Assembly: GCF_014529535.1 (NCBI RefSeq)
Contig: NW_023503649.1
Location: forward strand, 186,001 to 250,000
Direction: 5' to 3'
Length of the DNA: 64,000 bases
Source: Bradysia coprophila
Lineage: Eukaryota; Arthropoda; Insecta; Diptera; Sciaridae
Below, one piece after another: positions 44,601-57,539 of the stretch. The position numbers and the translations under genes were made by a program. The first letter of the stretch is position 1, and the number at the start of each line of letters is the position of its first letter. Under the pieces are notes generated by a model. That model did no database searches. It was not told where the DNA came from and was given only the letters and a program-made list of their open reading frames with translations.

Positions 44601-46917
44601 ATTTCCGGCCAAGACATTCTTTAAATCGATTTTTCACACCATGAAGCCATGATGGCTCATTTTTGGCCAAATGAAGAAAAATGTAGATCTGGTGTGAAAA
44701 ATCGATTTAAAGAATGTCTTGGCCGGAAATATGTCAGTAAGTTTTATGATTCTTTAGGACTATTCGATATGTTGTGAAATTGAAATAAATTTCAAACATT
44801 TTTCGAGTCATCACCTTTCGAATCTCTTTTTTTTCCCAAGCTCTAACTTTGACAGTACAGGTAGTTTTCAGCTTAGAATGTAAATTGCGGTTATTTCACC
44901 AACCTTTAGCCTGCATTAAGAAAAAGCAACCGAAACCATGCACAAAAACTGACCTGATTCATGCTGCAAGTTGGTCGTCCCGCTCCGAATCGTCCAATTG
45001 GAGCATTTTGTATAGCTGGTAGACACGGCGAACTAGTTTTTGACCGAATATTTCGCTTCGCACTTTCGTCACTAATAAAATGAGGCCCGAATAAAGCGGT
45101 GTTAGGACTGTTAGATTTTGAAAATTATATTGAGGTTCAGTAAGTAATACGTGAAGCGGCGCAGCATGAGGAAAAAAGTTAATTTTTATTAGTGATGGAT
45201 TATTTGAAGTTATTTAAAATAGAGGAAGCTCCACAGAATGTCGGAAAGTCATAAAAACAATTCGTACCTGGCAGTTATATTTAATCTTCGATCATCCAGT
45301 TGTTGTGGAAGTTGTGATGCGCTGAAAAATCCTTCATAAACAACGAAGTTGTTCATTTGGGGTATTGTTCTCTCAAGACCTGTTGATTTGATTCGTGTAA
45401 ACAAACGAAGCGCATTTGAAACTAATTTCAATTGACTCACCGTAATGTTTCTTTAGAAAACCAACCAATTTCTCGGATGGTCGATCAATAGCCAGTTTCG
45501 TTGGATTGATTCCCTCCGAATCCAACATTGTTTGAAATAATTGTTTACCAAGTCCTGATCGCTGTCGTGATTCATGCACATAAAAGTCGAGCACACACGG
45601 TGCGGACACTTGTTTTGTTTCTCCATTCGGATCGAAAACATATAAATTTTTCGTGCCAACTTTTAATAGTCCCGTGACTGCACCACTGAAAGATTTGTAA
45701 TGCAAATGAAAAGATGGAAAGCAAAGAATTTTAAATTTTTTTTAAATGAAATGTGTCGTAACAAGTATACTGAATCGTTGTGACATGATTGATTTCTTTC
45801 CGCAGCTTGGAAAATTAAATTGCTATACGCGTACCTACCCTACCATCACCTCATAAATCATGGCATTTAATAATGAGAACCACACATAAAATCAATAGCT
45901 TAAGTATATGTTTCGAGCTACGCTATCAAAATATATAACTAGAGAAATGTAAAATGTAATACACATCATAAATGTGCTGAGTATGGTCATGTATTAGGCT
46001 CAGTTAGCTAAGAATGATAATTTGTGGGTGAGATATTTTACGCCTTAATTGATTAAAAGACTGGATTAGTAACTTTAGAATAATCTATGCATCGCTCAAA
46101 GAATCATTAGTCGTAATGATTGAAGATATTGTAAACTAAAATGATTAGAAGGATCCTGTCTTCATTAAAGTAAAATGAATAACGAATTGGTTGTATATAA
46201 GAATATCTCCAGGTCAGCGAGTTCAATATCTCTATGTACTTGTGTTACGACTAATCAGTCATCACCCCACAAATCCTTCACAAAACATAAAAGTATAACA
46301 GAAATTGGTGACACGTTCAAATACTTGGTTCGGATAATATCTGATTACTATGCCGTTGGGTCGTTCATGTAGAACGTATACAACTAATTCTACAAGAGTT
46401 TTGCACTTTAACGAAAATATGTTCCTTTTGTGAATGCATGATAAACAAGCACGCGATTTTGTTTTTGAACAAAAATCTTTATTATTTTAAGTATAAAAGT
46501 TGCAGTGTTGTTGAACTGATTATTGTGGAAGTTATAGTGTGCTGCTATTTGCTCGCAAGCATTCCTAATTAAATTGAAAGATAAACTTACTTTTTCCCGA
46601 TGTTTTCACGAAGTAGGTAAACGACTTGGTCGGAATTTCTAAGTTTCTGTGCGGTAGTCACTGCCCTAGTTAGGCCTTGAGCGCGTGCAGACGATTCACC
46701 CATTTCATTAATAATTTCGGTTATTTTAGATGTTGTGTCTCTGTAAATGGTTGCATGCATAATAGGGATTTACACATCGGTAATTGAATATTCCGAAAAA
46801 AAAGTTTGCTTACAATATGGTACGCCTGTCTCCGTGAAATCCTAGAGGTACAAGATTGTTATCAACCTTTATGATGTCTGTTTTAAACAGTGGCGCCAAA
46901 TTAAATCTGAACTCCAT
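41652..46917 (-). CDS. Atat: alpha-tubulin N-acetyltransferase
   Basis: ATAT acetylates Lys40 of alpha-tubulin inside microtubules. Seven exons join in phase: 46917-46814, 46740-46591, 45685-45441, 45379-45268, 45107-44954, 42708-42659 and 42153-41652, giving 438 aa. The catalytic domain spans about residues 1-205. It starts [20 protein letters not shown] and includes [20 protein letters not shown] (the acetyl-CoA loop region), [19 protein letters not shown], and the family signature [10 protein letters not shown]. After it come a basic linker, [19 protein letters not shown], and an acidic, Glu/Lys/Val-rich tail. The tail ends [13 protein letters not shown]. The 50-nt sixth exon is the key join: it ends AG and combines with T of the last exon to give Ser. 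Intron 5 holds two palindromic elements. The domain is certain. The last two exons rest on phase and strand only. Confidence 0.93.
42874..42982. mobile_element. 109-bp palindrome in Atat intron 5
   Basis: ATGCTAAAAGGATTTTTTTT at the left pairs with AAAAAAATCCTTTTAGCAT at the right. The interior has CAGCAGAAGCTGGAAGGCGA. It is noncoding. Confidence 0.65.
44580..44751. mobile_element. near-perfect 61-bp-arm hairpin in Atat intron 5
   Basis: The left arm 44580-44640 and right arm 44691-44751 are complementary at 60 of 61 positions, with a 50-bp spacer. The arms contain AATCATAAAACTTACTG and CCGGCCAAGACATTCTTTAA. No coding frame is meaningful here. Confidence 0.8.
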
Positions 46918-49900
46918 GATACTGAATATTATGGTGTTGTCGTGCTGCTTATGATTCCTGTTTGAAATAAATAGTAAATCGAATGTCATTACTATCGTAT
47001 TATTGGACAGTCAATGAATTTATAGTTGCTACGATCAGACTAAACTTAAGTGACTGCCAATTATGAGTTCTGAACGTATACGATTAGTTTTCATTCAAAA
47101 ATTGAGGCTGTAAATTGAATGTTCGAAAATCCAATCCACCTTTTCTAAGCGAAAAGTTTTGAAAAGTTTCATAACTAGCGGTACAAACGGCAAGTCATAT
47201 TCCATCGGCGAAGACGACAAGAACCAACTTCTGGCTAGTGTTCTCTTATGTATAGCCGAATGTAAAGTGTAGATAACAAATGAAGTAACAGATTTAATGA
47301 TTTCGTTCGATACGCTTGTCACTTCTTAAAAAAAAAGACCTGGAGCTATAGACTAATTATTTGACCATTTAAATTATTCAGCTGATACAGTTCATGTTCA
47401 TAATTCATTGAAACATAACCATGAATTAAAAGTTGGCCTAAGTAAACAACCAGTAATTGAAAAAGAAAGTTTTTGATGATAAATCGTCAAGTAAAACAAT
47501 AGTTTTACGTATTATTTGTTTATTTATTTACTTTTTTTCTACATGAAAACCAATTTTAATTTTCTATGCTTGCATATGAAACCATCATTAAAAAGTGTGT
47601 AATTCGAGCGAAAGTATACTGATACCAAAACCAAACTGTATTTTTATGAGATGGTTTCACAAGCGAGACACATCGCTAAATAGAGTGAAAATATTTTTGT
47701 TTGCAAGAAGTTTCAAATACTGTCGAGTTACCAAGTCAATTGTCTCTAAATATATAATGCTTCCCAAACTTCACGATTTAATTTTAACAGAAAGCCATAA
47801 AGATTGTTATCGATACCGAAACTACCCATAATACCAAGCAAATTTTTGATGAAGTAGACTTTTAATGTTACGATAGAAAGCAATGGGTGAAGAATAGTGA
47901 AAAAGGAAACTTATAAAATATACCTTGCTTACATTTTCTTGAAGGGTATAATGTCGGTCGGTTTCGCATAAAACAATATCAATTAATGAAAATATATAAG
48001 TTGGAACACGAAACCTTTTAATTATTACAGACGACAATGTCGGGCAACGAAACATAATATTTACAAATTATTCGAGGCTACCAGAAACTGTGGCTTGTGC
48101 TACCACGTTGGTCTCTACGTGAATTTCGAAGAAAACCATATTTTTTTCGGTTAAACACATCATAAATAACCCATTTATATTCATATTATAAGTGTATCGT
48201 ACACACGCACTGAGATATATTTTTAGTACTAATGTGATAGTGTGTTATGGAGGTATATCGATTTTGTTTTACTATGCGTAAAAAATTAAGTAAATGTAAA
48301 CTGATTTTATGAATGAACATTTAAAAAGCAGCGAAAACTAATCATGAATAAAATTTGGTTTAATACGAAATCGATATTTATGTATATAGATAGATACATA
48401 TATGGTACGGATTCTTGCTGTAAACTTTTATTTCACCAAACCCATAACCGATTCTATGTATGAGAAAAAAATCAAATTACTATATTGTAATCCAATACCG
48501 CATTAAGAAATTTATTCAAGGCGAACAACTTTTTGTACGGCTATATATGGCGTGTGATATAAGGTTGAGAGTGTTTCGCAATAGGGTTTTTTGTTCATTG
48601 TAAATTAGCCGTTGAATTAGAATTAAAGATCTTCTGAACGGTTTAATGAAGTAGTGAAAGTATTCAGCAGCGTTGTACATGAAAAATTACCTATTGATCC
48701 TCTGTCAATAATGTTGTTAACATCGCACTGACAATTTTTTTAGAATAATGTCAGAATATATATTTGTTGGCCAATGCAACACTGCAGCCAAAACCCGCTT
48801 GGCAACATTTGCCTATGTCTAGAATAAAAATGAATCAAATATCGGTAAACGCGTTTGGGACCCCACCTAATTCAATAACGTTGCCGGCTTTGAAAATTAT
48901 TTCAGTTTTCTAAAATCGTAAATTTTTTTTACTCATACGACATCTTTGGTACACATGAACATGCAACATTTAACATTCAATTATCTAATTAGTCTTCAAT
49001 CATCAAGCAAGTTTTTTGTTTGTCACAAAATATCAAGACAATTTAGCTACTATAATTGGACTGTCAGTTAATTTGTTGACATCGACGACGATCGAACGTA
49101 CACGGTCATCAAAGGAATGAAGTATTATGTGACATGGATTTGATAGGTTTGTAGTCTATATATATAGTGTCTTCATGACTTGTGAAATTAATTTAATTAA
49201 TTAGACCATCCAAAACCGATTTTGTTTTATGTATTGTCATACTGTACTGTTACAGACTTGGACAAAAATACAAATGAAAGTAGGAACATAATCATTTACT
49301 CTAAGCTACTCTCCTAACTCTTCCTGACAAATCTAATCGTACACAGATGAAACCATCATCTATCAACTGTTATTAGAAGGCGTTCTCATATATCAAACTT
49401 CATCTGAAATATCGATATACTTTAACATTATGACTTCAAAGACGTTTAATTGGATTGGATCGGATGAAAGGTCTTCACTAAAACGTAATTGTTGGTGTTA
49501 CACAATCATCTAATTTTTTCCACTTTGTTTTGCGTTACTTTTATGAACATTACGGTAATAATAATAATAACTTCGATCAGAGGAGAACGACCTATAAAAG
49601 TTGAGAAAATAATAATTGGAAAATAATCGTTCAAAGTGGGCACTACAGTTTAATTACAATGTTTTATGAAAAGTGAAATACGAGAAGAATTGATGAATGC
49701 TTAGAGCAACCAGATGTTCAACATTTATCATATGAAAAATGAAACAACTGGCAGAGGTCTCATCGTAGACAGGCGTTTCGAGGTAGATACTAATTGATAA
49801 ACTTATAAGGCATCACACTTTGCTCAGAACAAAAATTAAATCAGACTTCCATGTACATTACAATGGTTTTACATTGAAAGAAGGACCTAAAATACGTGAA

Positions 49901-52900
49901 AGAAATACCAGTACGTGTCACGAAAAAAAAAAATTATCCAAAATGAATGGTAAAGGAATTACCGAATTAAATTTTGATTCATTCGAAGTGAAATTTTGTT
50001 AACTAATCATTGAATGACATCATCAACATTACAAATTAATAGGTAGGTAGGTATTACAAAGTTCAAAGACACGTACGATTACTATAATGAATTGTCAATA
50101 TTTTTTTTGTTACTCTGAATAGAACATAAACGTGGTCTACGAAAATTGACCCGTTCAATTCATTTTTATTTTAAATAAAGAAAAAAGAAAGACGAAGTGA
50201 AAAAATAATTAAAATTTTCCCCAGCGAAAATTCAATTGAAATCTTTCTGTTAAATTAAAACAGAAACTTCTTCGGATCACTGTGTTAAAACTGTATGCTG
50301 ACGTTGATGAGTAATGTTATGTGATCCAGTTTCACAGAGTATTCTTCAAATGCTGTTCATTCACCATAACATTATTCAACCATCATGAACGACATAGAAC
50401 CATCACCATCTATGTACTTCTGGTAAATGTTCGTGTATTTCCATTATAATAATTATTACAAAATATAGTTATCGTGTTCAGTGTTCAGCAAGCCTACATC
50501 AATTTGCGAATTATAAAAAAAATATTTCTACAAAACTTACTTGTGTATCTAAGATAATTTCTACTTTTTTTAGCACTGCTAACAAAATGTGAAACGATAT
50601 GGCTAAGTGAAATAACAAATTGGTAATGTTATAGCAAAAAATTGCTCGGTCGGACGAGATGAATTGAGAATATATTTTTTGGTACGAAATGCCGGTAATG
50701 TGGATGTGGGCTTGCGCCATTAACGCCAAGAGATTCACATATAACACGAATATGGTTAACAAGCGCATGCACAATGAAGCGATATTTATATTTTAATATA
50801 GAAACTGGGTGTTTCAATTATAATAATGATTGTAGTGATTGCACCCAAAAAAATGAAAAATTGCGGAAGAAGCAGTTAGGTCTGGTGGGTATATAATTCT
50901 ACACTATATTTGGTTTTTGGCGAATGAACGGTGAATTGTCGTTATCAATTTCAATCGAAATGGAATAATTTTAGAGGTAAATACACCTGCCGTTTCCATA
51001 AGGTTCACGGACAGCAAAAGCCCAAATTATTGCAACTGGCTAGAGATCAGCTTTCAAAAGTTTCTTGTTTGACCCGAACCTAACCTGAACCTGAAATTTT
51101 TGTTATTTCTGGTGTAAAAATTTCCGGTTACCCGAACCCAACCAGATTCATCCTCAAAATTTCAGGTTCAGATTAGTTTCGGGTCAAACCTGAAAGTAAA
51201 AGTAAGAGTCGAACCAATTCAGATTCGTTTCCGGTTCGGGCGGAACCCGAAATCGAAAATTTCAGGTCAGGTCAAGTTCGGGTTATACTCATTGCGTTGA
51301 CGATTGTTATCTTTCATCTATGGATAGAAAGCTGAAACTAATTTAGCTCAATCCAGTTAGCTCCCTAGCAAACAAAATAACTAGTGAGATAACTAACCTC
51401 TAGGGAATTAACTTAACTCGGTCGTGTTTCAGCAGGACCAAACAAGGGAAAGAGACCTTTAAAATATCTTGAACAATTCCTAAAATAGCCTTGTTGTGCA
51501 TAGTCTATTGTATCCTTAAACAATAGTAAGTGCACCGTTGTACAAACGTAACTGGTAATTTTATAAAATATTTATTCAGCGACAATTTTATTGACATTTA
51601 AATCAATCGATAGAACTTAATCAATAATTGGTTGAACCACCCTGTACTGTAAGTATATGTCTATGTCATTGCTATAATAGATGCATTTTTAGTATGTTAT
51701 GTGCGATGACTCAATATGCATGAACTTTCAGCGAATATTAATCACGTCCTAAGTTCCGATAACGATAATCGGTGATTTTATCTCTTTTTAAAGAATTATT
51801 CTTTGATAAGTATATACGAGAAAATGATATCACGTTGACATGTAGTAACTACGTTTAGGTTGCATAAAAAAGCACATCATTTGTATTTGTACGGCTTTAT
51901 TAGGCAACCATCACCATATGATTTCGTGTGGTTGTTTATTTATTTGTTTGTTAGAAATGTACCTACTCACTGCCAACAGTTGTGATAAATTCTTCATGTT
52001 TTCGTTACAGCAACCACTTCATTCATTATTCAAATTAATTGCTTATTACTGCCATATGTGAATTGAATAAGAAACTGAACGAAAGTAACAGGTAATCTTA
52101 AGTAACATATTAGCATTATGTAGATCATTATGTATGAACTTCTCTATGAATTTTTAATTATTCGATGAGTCATTCGTACACCACACAGTCTACAAATGGA
52201 CACAGACTATTCTTGGTCAGAAACAAGAACTCCAGCAGAGTTCTCCAGTACTTCTTAAAATGTAAAATGAAAAAAGTCGCTTTCATTTAAAGTAAATGTA
52301 AACTCAAAAGAGGTACCTTAAATATAGATTCCTCGTTTATGTTTATAATATTTTGGAACACTGTCGTGACGAGTGAGATTTTAACACTTATTTTTATCTC
52401 AAATAATGGCTTAACGTACGTGATTGATAACCACTGTTTAAACTGGGTGAGGTACTATGAGATGAAGTGTTTCTCTGCCTAATTGCTTTAAAATGGCAAC
52501 AATTACTCGAATAATGACACCAGATAAGATTTTAAACATTGATAAAAACAACTGACATTTTTTTATCAGACATATGGAATATTTGTTACACCTAATCGTA
52601 ATTGTTTGGCAATACCGAAGAGACAATAAATGTGTTGTTGGCATTCAACTTCATGAAAAACATTGCCTAACGTTTACAACATTACAGTCACCTACTTTTT
52701 CCAACCATAAAATAAATGTGTGTTTTTGAAGTAATAAATGTAGGAAGAGACCAAGGGGCAAGACCAAGAGTATGAATAAAGAACGAATACAACGAATCAC
52801 TTCCTTCAACTCAACACTGAAGATTTTCATATTGCTTTCCATAAATAAATTAGACCCTTCGTATCCAGAGAGCATTCAATATGTTAACAATACTGTGCCC

Positions 52901-52938
52901 ACCAAATTGTGCACTATTCAATCGAAGGATCAGCCTTT
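46918..52938. other. 6-kb gene-poor intergenic region
   Basis: Upstream of Atat. I searched both strands for spliced coding blocks and saw none. A patch at about 51068-51290 has repeated ACCCGAACC / GGTTCGGGT / AACCTGAA motifs in both orientations, like the subterminal repeats of the element at 2667-3582, and may be a related decayed hAT-type end. Other reading frames have no domain character. Confidence 0.4.
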
Positions 52939-53105
52939 TGAAGTAGTTGCAAAACTTGTTGCAAAAAATATTTTCCTTTCACGAATTTTGCAACTACTTT
53001 GACAACTACTTCAGGTTGCTCCCAGTCGTTTGAAGTAGTTGCAAAAGTTGTCGCAAAAAACATTTTCCTTTTACGAATTTTGCAACTTCTTTTGCAACTA
53101 CTTCA
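52939..53105. repeat. two tandem 75-bp palindromes
   Basis: Units 52939-53013 and 53031-53105 each run from TGAAGTAGTTGCAAAA to its complement TTTGCAACTACTTCA. The units are direct repeats of one another, separated by 17 bp. Confidence 0.75.
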
Positions 53106-54127
53106 GGCGGGTCGAAGGATCAAACAATGTTCTCTTCTATTCTGAGAGGTCAGGTATACGTACTCTACCTACTGTTAAGATGAAAACAAAAGCTCTTTCT
53201 CGACCATTTCGTGTTAATTATTTCCACATAAAATTACTGAGCTTTCGTTGCTCCATTAATGTCGCGAAAGAATTAACAAACATTTTATTTTCGGAATGTT
53301 GGTAAATTATTGTCGGAAAAAACCCAGCTAGAATTCGTTATGATTTCCTAGTTTTATTGGTTAATAACACGCAAAATATTGGCTATAATATCCAATGTTT
53401 TGCAAGTTAGGCATATTGTTTACTAGTTTATTGCCCGAAAACCTGATGACACACAATTCGATATTCTCAAAACCATACAGCACACTACACGCATTCCGAA
53501 ATTCACCTGCAAGCATTTTCTTTCGCAACAGTAGGTATAAATATGAAGTGAATATTGTGATCAATGAAACTCACTTAATAATTCAAGAAAAAAAGCATCT
53601 TGACTCGAGTCACTTCCGTAAATGGTATAAGAAGGATGTCATGTTAAATAATTTAATATCTACCGAGGGACAGGTCGCTCACGCATTTATAAAATTATGA
53701 AACTTTTCTGTATGTTTTCCACCAAAAGCTATCCTATACTCATACAAATTTTGCTGGTGCTAAAACCTACCTTTTCTTACAATATTATCCGTGAAAATTT
53801 AGATTCAGGTGTTTGACACTCACTCAAATACACGTCTACGTTTCACATAAACACTTCAGTTTTAATAATTTCCTCAATTAATTTTACTATTTCTATCAAC
53901 AATAAATACACCTAGAAGAGTTATTAATACGTACACGCTTTATTCTTGAAGTTAACTCTCACACTGAGTCACTCTAAAGTTTTTTTTTGTTTGTTTGTTT
54001 GTTTATTTTTTATGCAAAATGACGACACTGTGGAACATACATGCCATCTGTTATCGAAAACGTTTGACACATTCACATCTGACCACACCAGTGCTCTGGG
54101 TGCTTTGACAGATAGTTGTCAAATTTG
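53106..54127. other. intergenic upstream of RpS17
   Basis: No gene seen. A short TTTG run is at about 53985-54002. Confidence 0.35.
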
Positions 54128-54140
54128 TTCTCTTTCCGCT
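54126..54140 (+). promoter_or_regulatory. RpS17 polypyrimidine initiator / 5' TOP
   Basis: TTGTTCTCTTTCCGC lies about 20-30 bases ahead of the RpS17 ATG. Ribosomal protein genes of animals start transcription within such a C/T run, and the mRNA then carries a 5' terminal oligopyrimidine tract for growth-dependent translation. The exact start site is inferred. Confidence 0.6.
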
Positions 54141-54156
54141 AACGTCTCCTCCAGCC

Positions 54157-55657
54157 ATGGTGAGTTTTTTGGATTTTACAAATAAAATCTTTAAAATTTC
54201 GCTTCATCCATTGGAAATATGCCAATTTATCGGCACATTTGTATTTGTTAAATCGATTTCTACTGAAATCCAATAAAGTTTTGGTGGAAATGTTTAAATA
54301 TCTGTGAGAAAATGTCGATTGAAATTTGTGACGGCAATGGATAAACAAACTCTACCTACAAATTGACAAAAAAAAATTATTGGTCGGCGAATTTCTAATA
54401 ATATAAAATGTTCAATCTTTTTAGGGTCGAGTTAGAACGAAAACCATCAAAAAGGCCGCTAAGGTCATCATTGAGAAGTATTACACCCGATTGACCATGG
54501 ATTTCCACACAAACAAGAGAATTTGTGAAGAAGTCGCAATTATTCCAACCAAGTCGTTGAGAAATAAAATTGCTGGGTAAGTCGAAGCGCTGGCTTCTGT
54601 TTAATCTAAACCTTTTTTTAGTCTGTGAATTATTCCTGTTGATCTACGCGACACTATCGAATTGTGAGAGTATCAGGTGGCAAAGTGTTACGATTTTCTC
54701 ATAGTTTTGAGGTTATGTTTTGTTTGGTGAGAGGACGATGAAGAAATTGATGATGTTTGCTTTCGTAGTGACACACGATGCTTGTACTGTGCAGCTTTGT
54801 TTTGTGTAAATTAATCGTACTTCCGTATGTGTACTTACAGTGCACATCGACATAATTTCATCCCCTCAAAATACTCATCGTAGTCAATATCTTTAAGTTT
54901 TGTGTAGAAGTTATATGACCTCGGCGGCTTTACCCAAACCAACATCATCACCCTCATCATTAAAGTTCGTTTCGACATCATACTCACATGGATGTTCAAT
55001 TAATATTCGTTGTCCGTCGTATATATAGTTCCCTTAATTGATATTTTTATGCCCGAAACACATGCAGTTTGCTCAAAAATGAGTCACTGCAGTGATCGAA
55101 TCGAAATTTTGACAGACATGTTTGTTTGAAAGTCCAACATAACAACAAAAAAAGAGTTGGATTTTCATACGAGTCGGTTTATCAATATTTACCTCGTTTA
55201 TGTCTTCACCCGAAGACAAGGAAGTACTTGAAAAACATACACTTTGTGGTAACGGTTCCAATCTGCGAACTGCCATGCTATACTGAACGTTGCTTTGTCA
55301 ATTCGATGTTAATTTCTCGAAGAATAACAGGAAGATTTTCTTTCGACCGATAAGAACCAATCTGACATGATTCTGTGGACGGTTGTTTTGACAATTTTCT
55401 TTTCTGATTTTTTTTCCAGCTACGTCACACATTTGATGGGTCGATTGCGCCATTCCCAAGTCCGTGGCATTTCCATCAAATTGCAAGAAGAAGAGCGTGA
55501 ACGCAGAGATAATTACGTTCCAGCTGTGTCGGCTCTTGAACAAGACATTATTGAGGTTGATCCACATACAAAGGATATGTTGAAGATGCTCGATTTCAAC
55601 AGCATTAATGGAATTCAACTTACGCAATTAACCACACCAAATTACCGACGTAATTGA
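54157..55657 (+). CDS. RpS17: small ribosomal subunit protein eS17
   Basis: eS17 is a core protein of the 40S subunit. Three exons: 54157-54159 (only the ATG), 54425-54576 and 55420-55657, giving 130 aa, against about 131-135 in most animals. The ATG-only first coding exon is an arrangement shared with other ribosomal protein genes. The sequence is unmistakable: [54 protein letters not shown], then [20 protein letters not shown]. The C-terminus ([12 protein letters not shown]) is divergent and slightly short, as is common for this protein's flexible tail. A polyadenylation signal AATAAA is at 55700-55705. Intron 2 (843 bp) was checked for a C/D snoRNA and none could be supported. Confidence 0.97.
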
Positions 55658-55705
55658 TGTTCTACCACAAAATGATGTCACTTTATTGGGAATCTTTAAA
55701 ATAAA

Positions 55706-57539
55706 ACATTTCGTTTTAAAGTAACGTCCGAATTGAGTTATTAATGAAGAATGCGAAACGGACATAGGAATCATAATCGAAAGACTACTGCAATCTTTGA
55801 GGAAGTCAATTCATTAGCGCGTTAAGCTCGGAGAAGTTAGGTCAACCTGAATCCCACAAACCAGAAGTAACAAGAAGAAATATTAGTGAACGTATAAGGT
55901 AAGGTCCTAAATATTTACGAGTAGATAAGTTCCTGGTTTTATATCTGAGATGCTGTTGCTCTATAACGCAACTTTTAATGATATTCCCTGCGAATTTCTC
56001 AATATTTGAGTAGTTAGAGGGGGCCGAATAGTATGCATAACTGTAAAATGCGGATTTATTGATACCACTTTCGACGACTACTGACCGTTTCGAAATCTTA
56101 ATGATTTCCGCCAAAGTCGAATCGCCAAAAAATAAAAAATAAAAACTCGTCAAGAAAATCGTCAAAGTGTGAAGAAACGCTAAGAAAAATCGCCAAATTG
56201 CGAAACTGAAACGCCCAGAAACAGAAAAAATGGAAAGTTTGACTTTATGTGCTCGATTTTGGCATGACTTTGCAGGATTTTAACGATTTGCTTGACGATT
56301 GGTTCATCAATAGCACTGACATCTCTTCTAATTTCTTTTCTAATTGCGAATATGAGTTATGAATGAGGTATTACCATAAACAACAAATTATCCGTGTTCA
56401 TTTCTGTATTCTCTGTCAAATCAATGTCTGTAAAAAAGCCCGTTTTGCGTGGAACCGATACTGCACGCCACACCATCATCATATGTACTGTGTCAGTATA
56501 ATCTTTGCAAAGCTTCGGCTAAAGTAAATGCAGCAGTCATCGAGAAAGCAATTTTAGCATGTAGCTCTAGCATCAATAATTGAATTTTTTACAGTACGCC
56601 TCCAATGGTCGTTCCAAATGCCAAAAATGATTGTTTATTTTGACAACGTACACTTCTTTTGTCAGCGCATTGCTATTTGCAATGGCGTCAGGTCAGATCA
56701 CAGCTAAATTCTGCAACAACCTTACCATTATGCAGTGTTATGTTAATAACCTCTTATTCTTTTGAGCTATTTTTTTCTTTAGCTTTGTCCGTGTCCACTT
56801 ATTAAAACTAGCTTGATAGAAGCTCGGCGCAAAAGCAGCAACAACCAGTTTTATTTTTTTTATTTTCTTGCTTTTCTTGCTGCAAGAATTGTAGCTCAAA
56901 TGAAAATTTACGAAATAGGTACATGAATGAGTCTGCTGATTGGCTGTCTGACTGGTAGGACTAAACAATAAGCTACTCCCATCGAAATGTGAGGATTGGA
57001 TACAGTCACCTGTATAAAATGAATCCCATTTGAATTTTGCCGGCTTATTATCCTCAAAAAAATTTTGGTAAAACATTTTTGGTAGTGGACTTGCGTCACG
57101 CCCGCTTACTAACGTGCGGGCATGATAAGAAAGAATAATCTTTCCTTTCACGTTCGAAACGACTTGCTAATAGGCCCTAGTCACTATTGGCGATCTTGGA
57201 TGTCCTTATTTGTACAGCTCATTTCTTTGGATTTAATAGGAATCGGACTTGCTAGTATAGATCGACTGTAATTATCCGAAAATTTGTTCCACGACAAGAT
57301 TCGTAATTATGATGCAGGTGAGAATAAATCGTTTCATTTGAATAGAATACCGTCAATACCCGAAACGTAAGCTCTGCAATCAGTACGGTAACTAACTCTC
57401 CAATTCTTTGTTCGAAATACATCTTCGCATATCTATTTTTTTGAATGATAAAAGCGAGCGATGGGGTGGATTGAAAATAGAATTTATTTACAAAATGAAA
57501 TTGAAAAATTCGATTACTGTTGCCTCAGATACTAACGTG
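55706..57539. other. intergenic between RpS17 and the F-box gene
   Basis: No gene is supported. The minus-strand frames at 55842-56165 and 56738-57151 lack recognisable domains and splice context. The F-box 3' UTR occupies the right end, with AATAAA on the minus strand at 57483-57488. Confidence 0.35.

Noticed and set aside
44361-44612. 83-codon minus-strand frame with a signal-peptide-like start ([19 protein letters not shown])
   Set aside because: Its start lies inside the left arm of the 44580-44751 hairpin and it falls in an Atat intron; no domain or splice support.
54577-55419. Possible C/D box snoRNA in RpS17 intron 2 (TTGATGATG near 54750)
   Set aside because: No matching D box (CTGA) at a suitable distance and no terminal stem.
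56738-57151. 137-codon minus-strand frame
   Set aside because: Low-complexity lysine-rich end and no domain or splice context; not supported as a gene.
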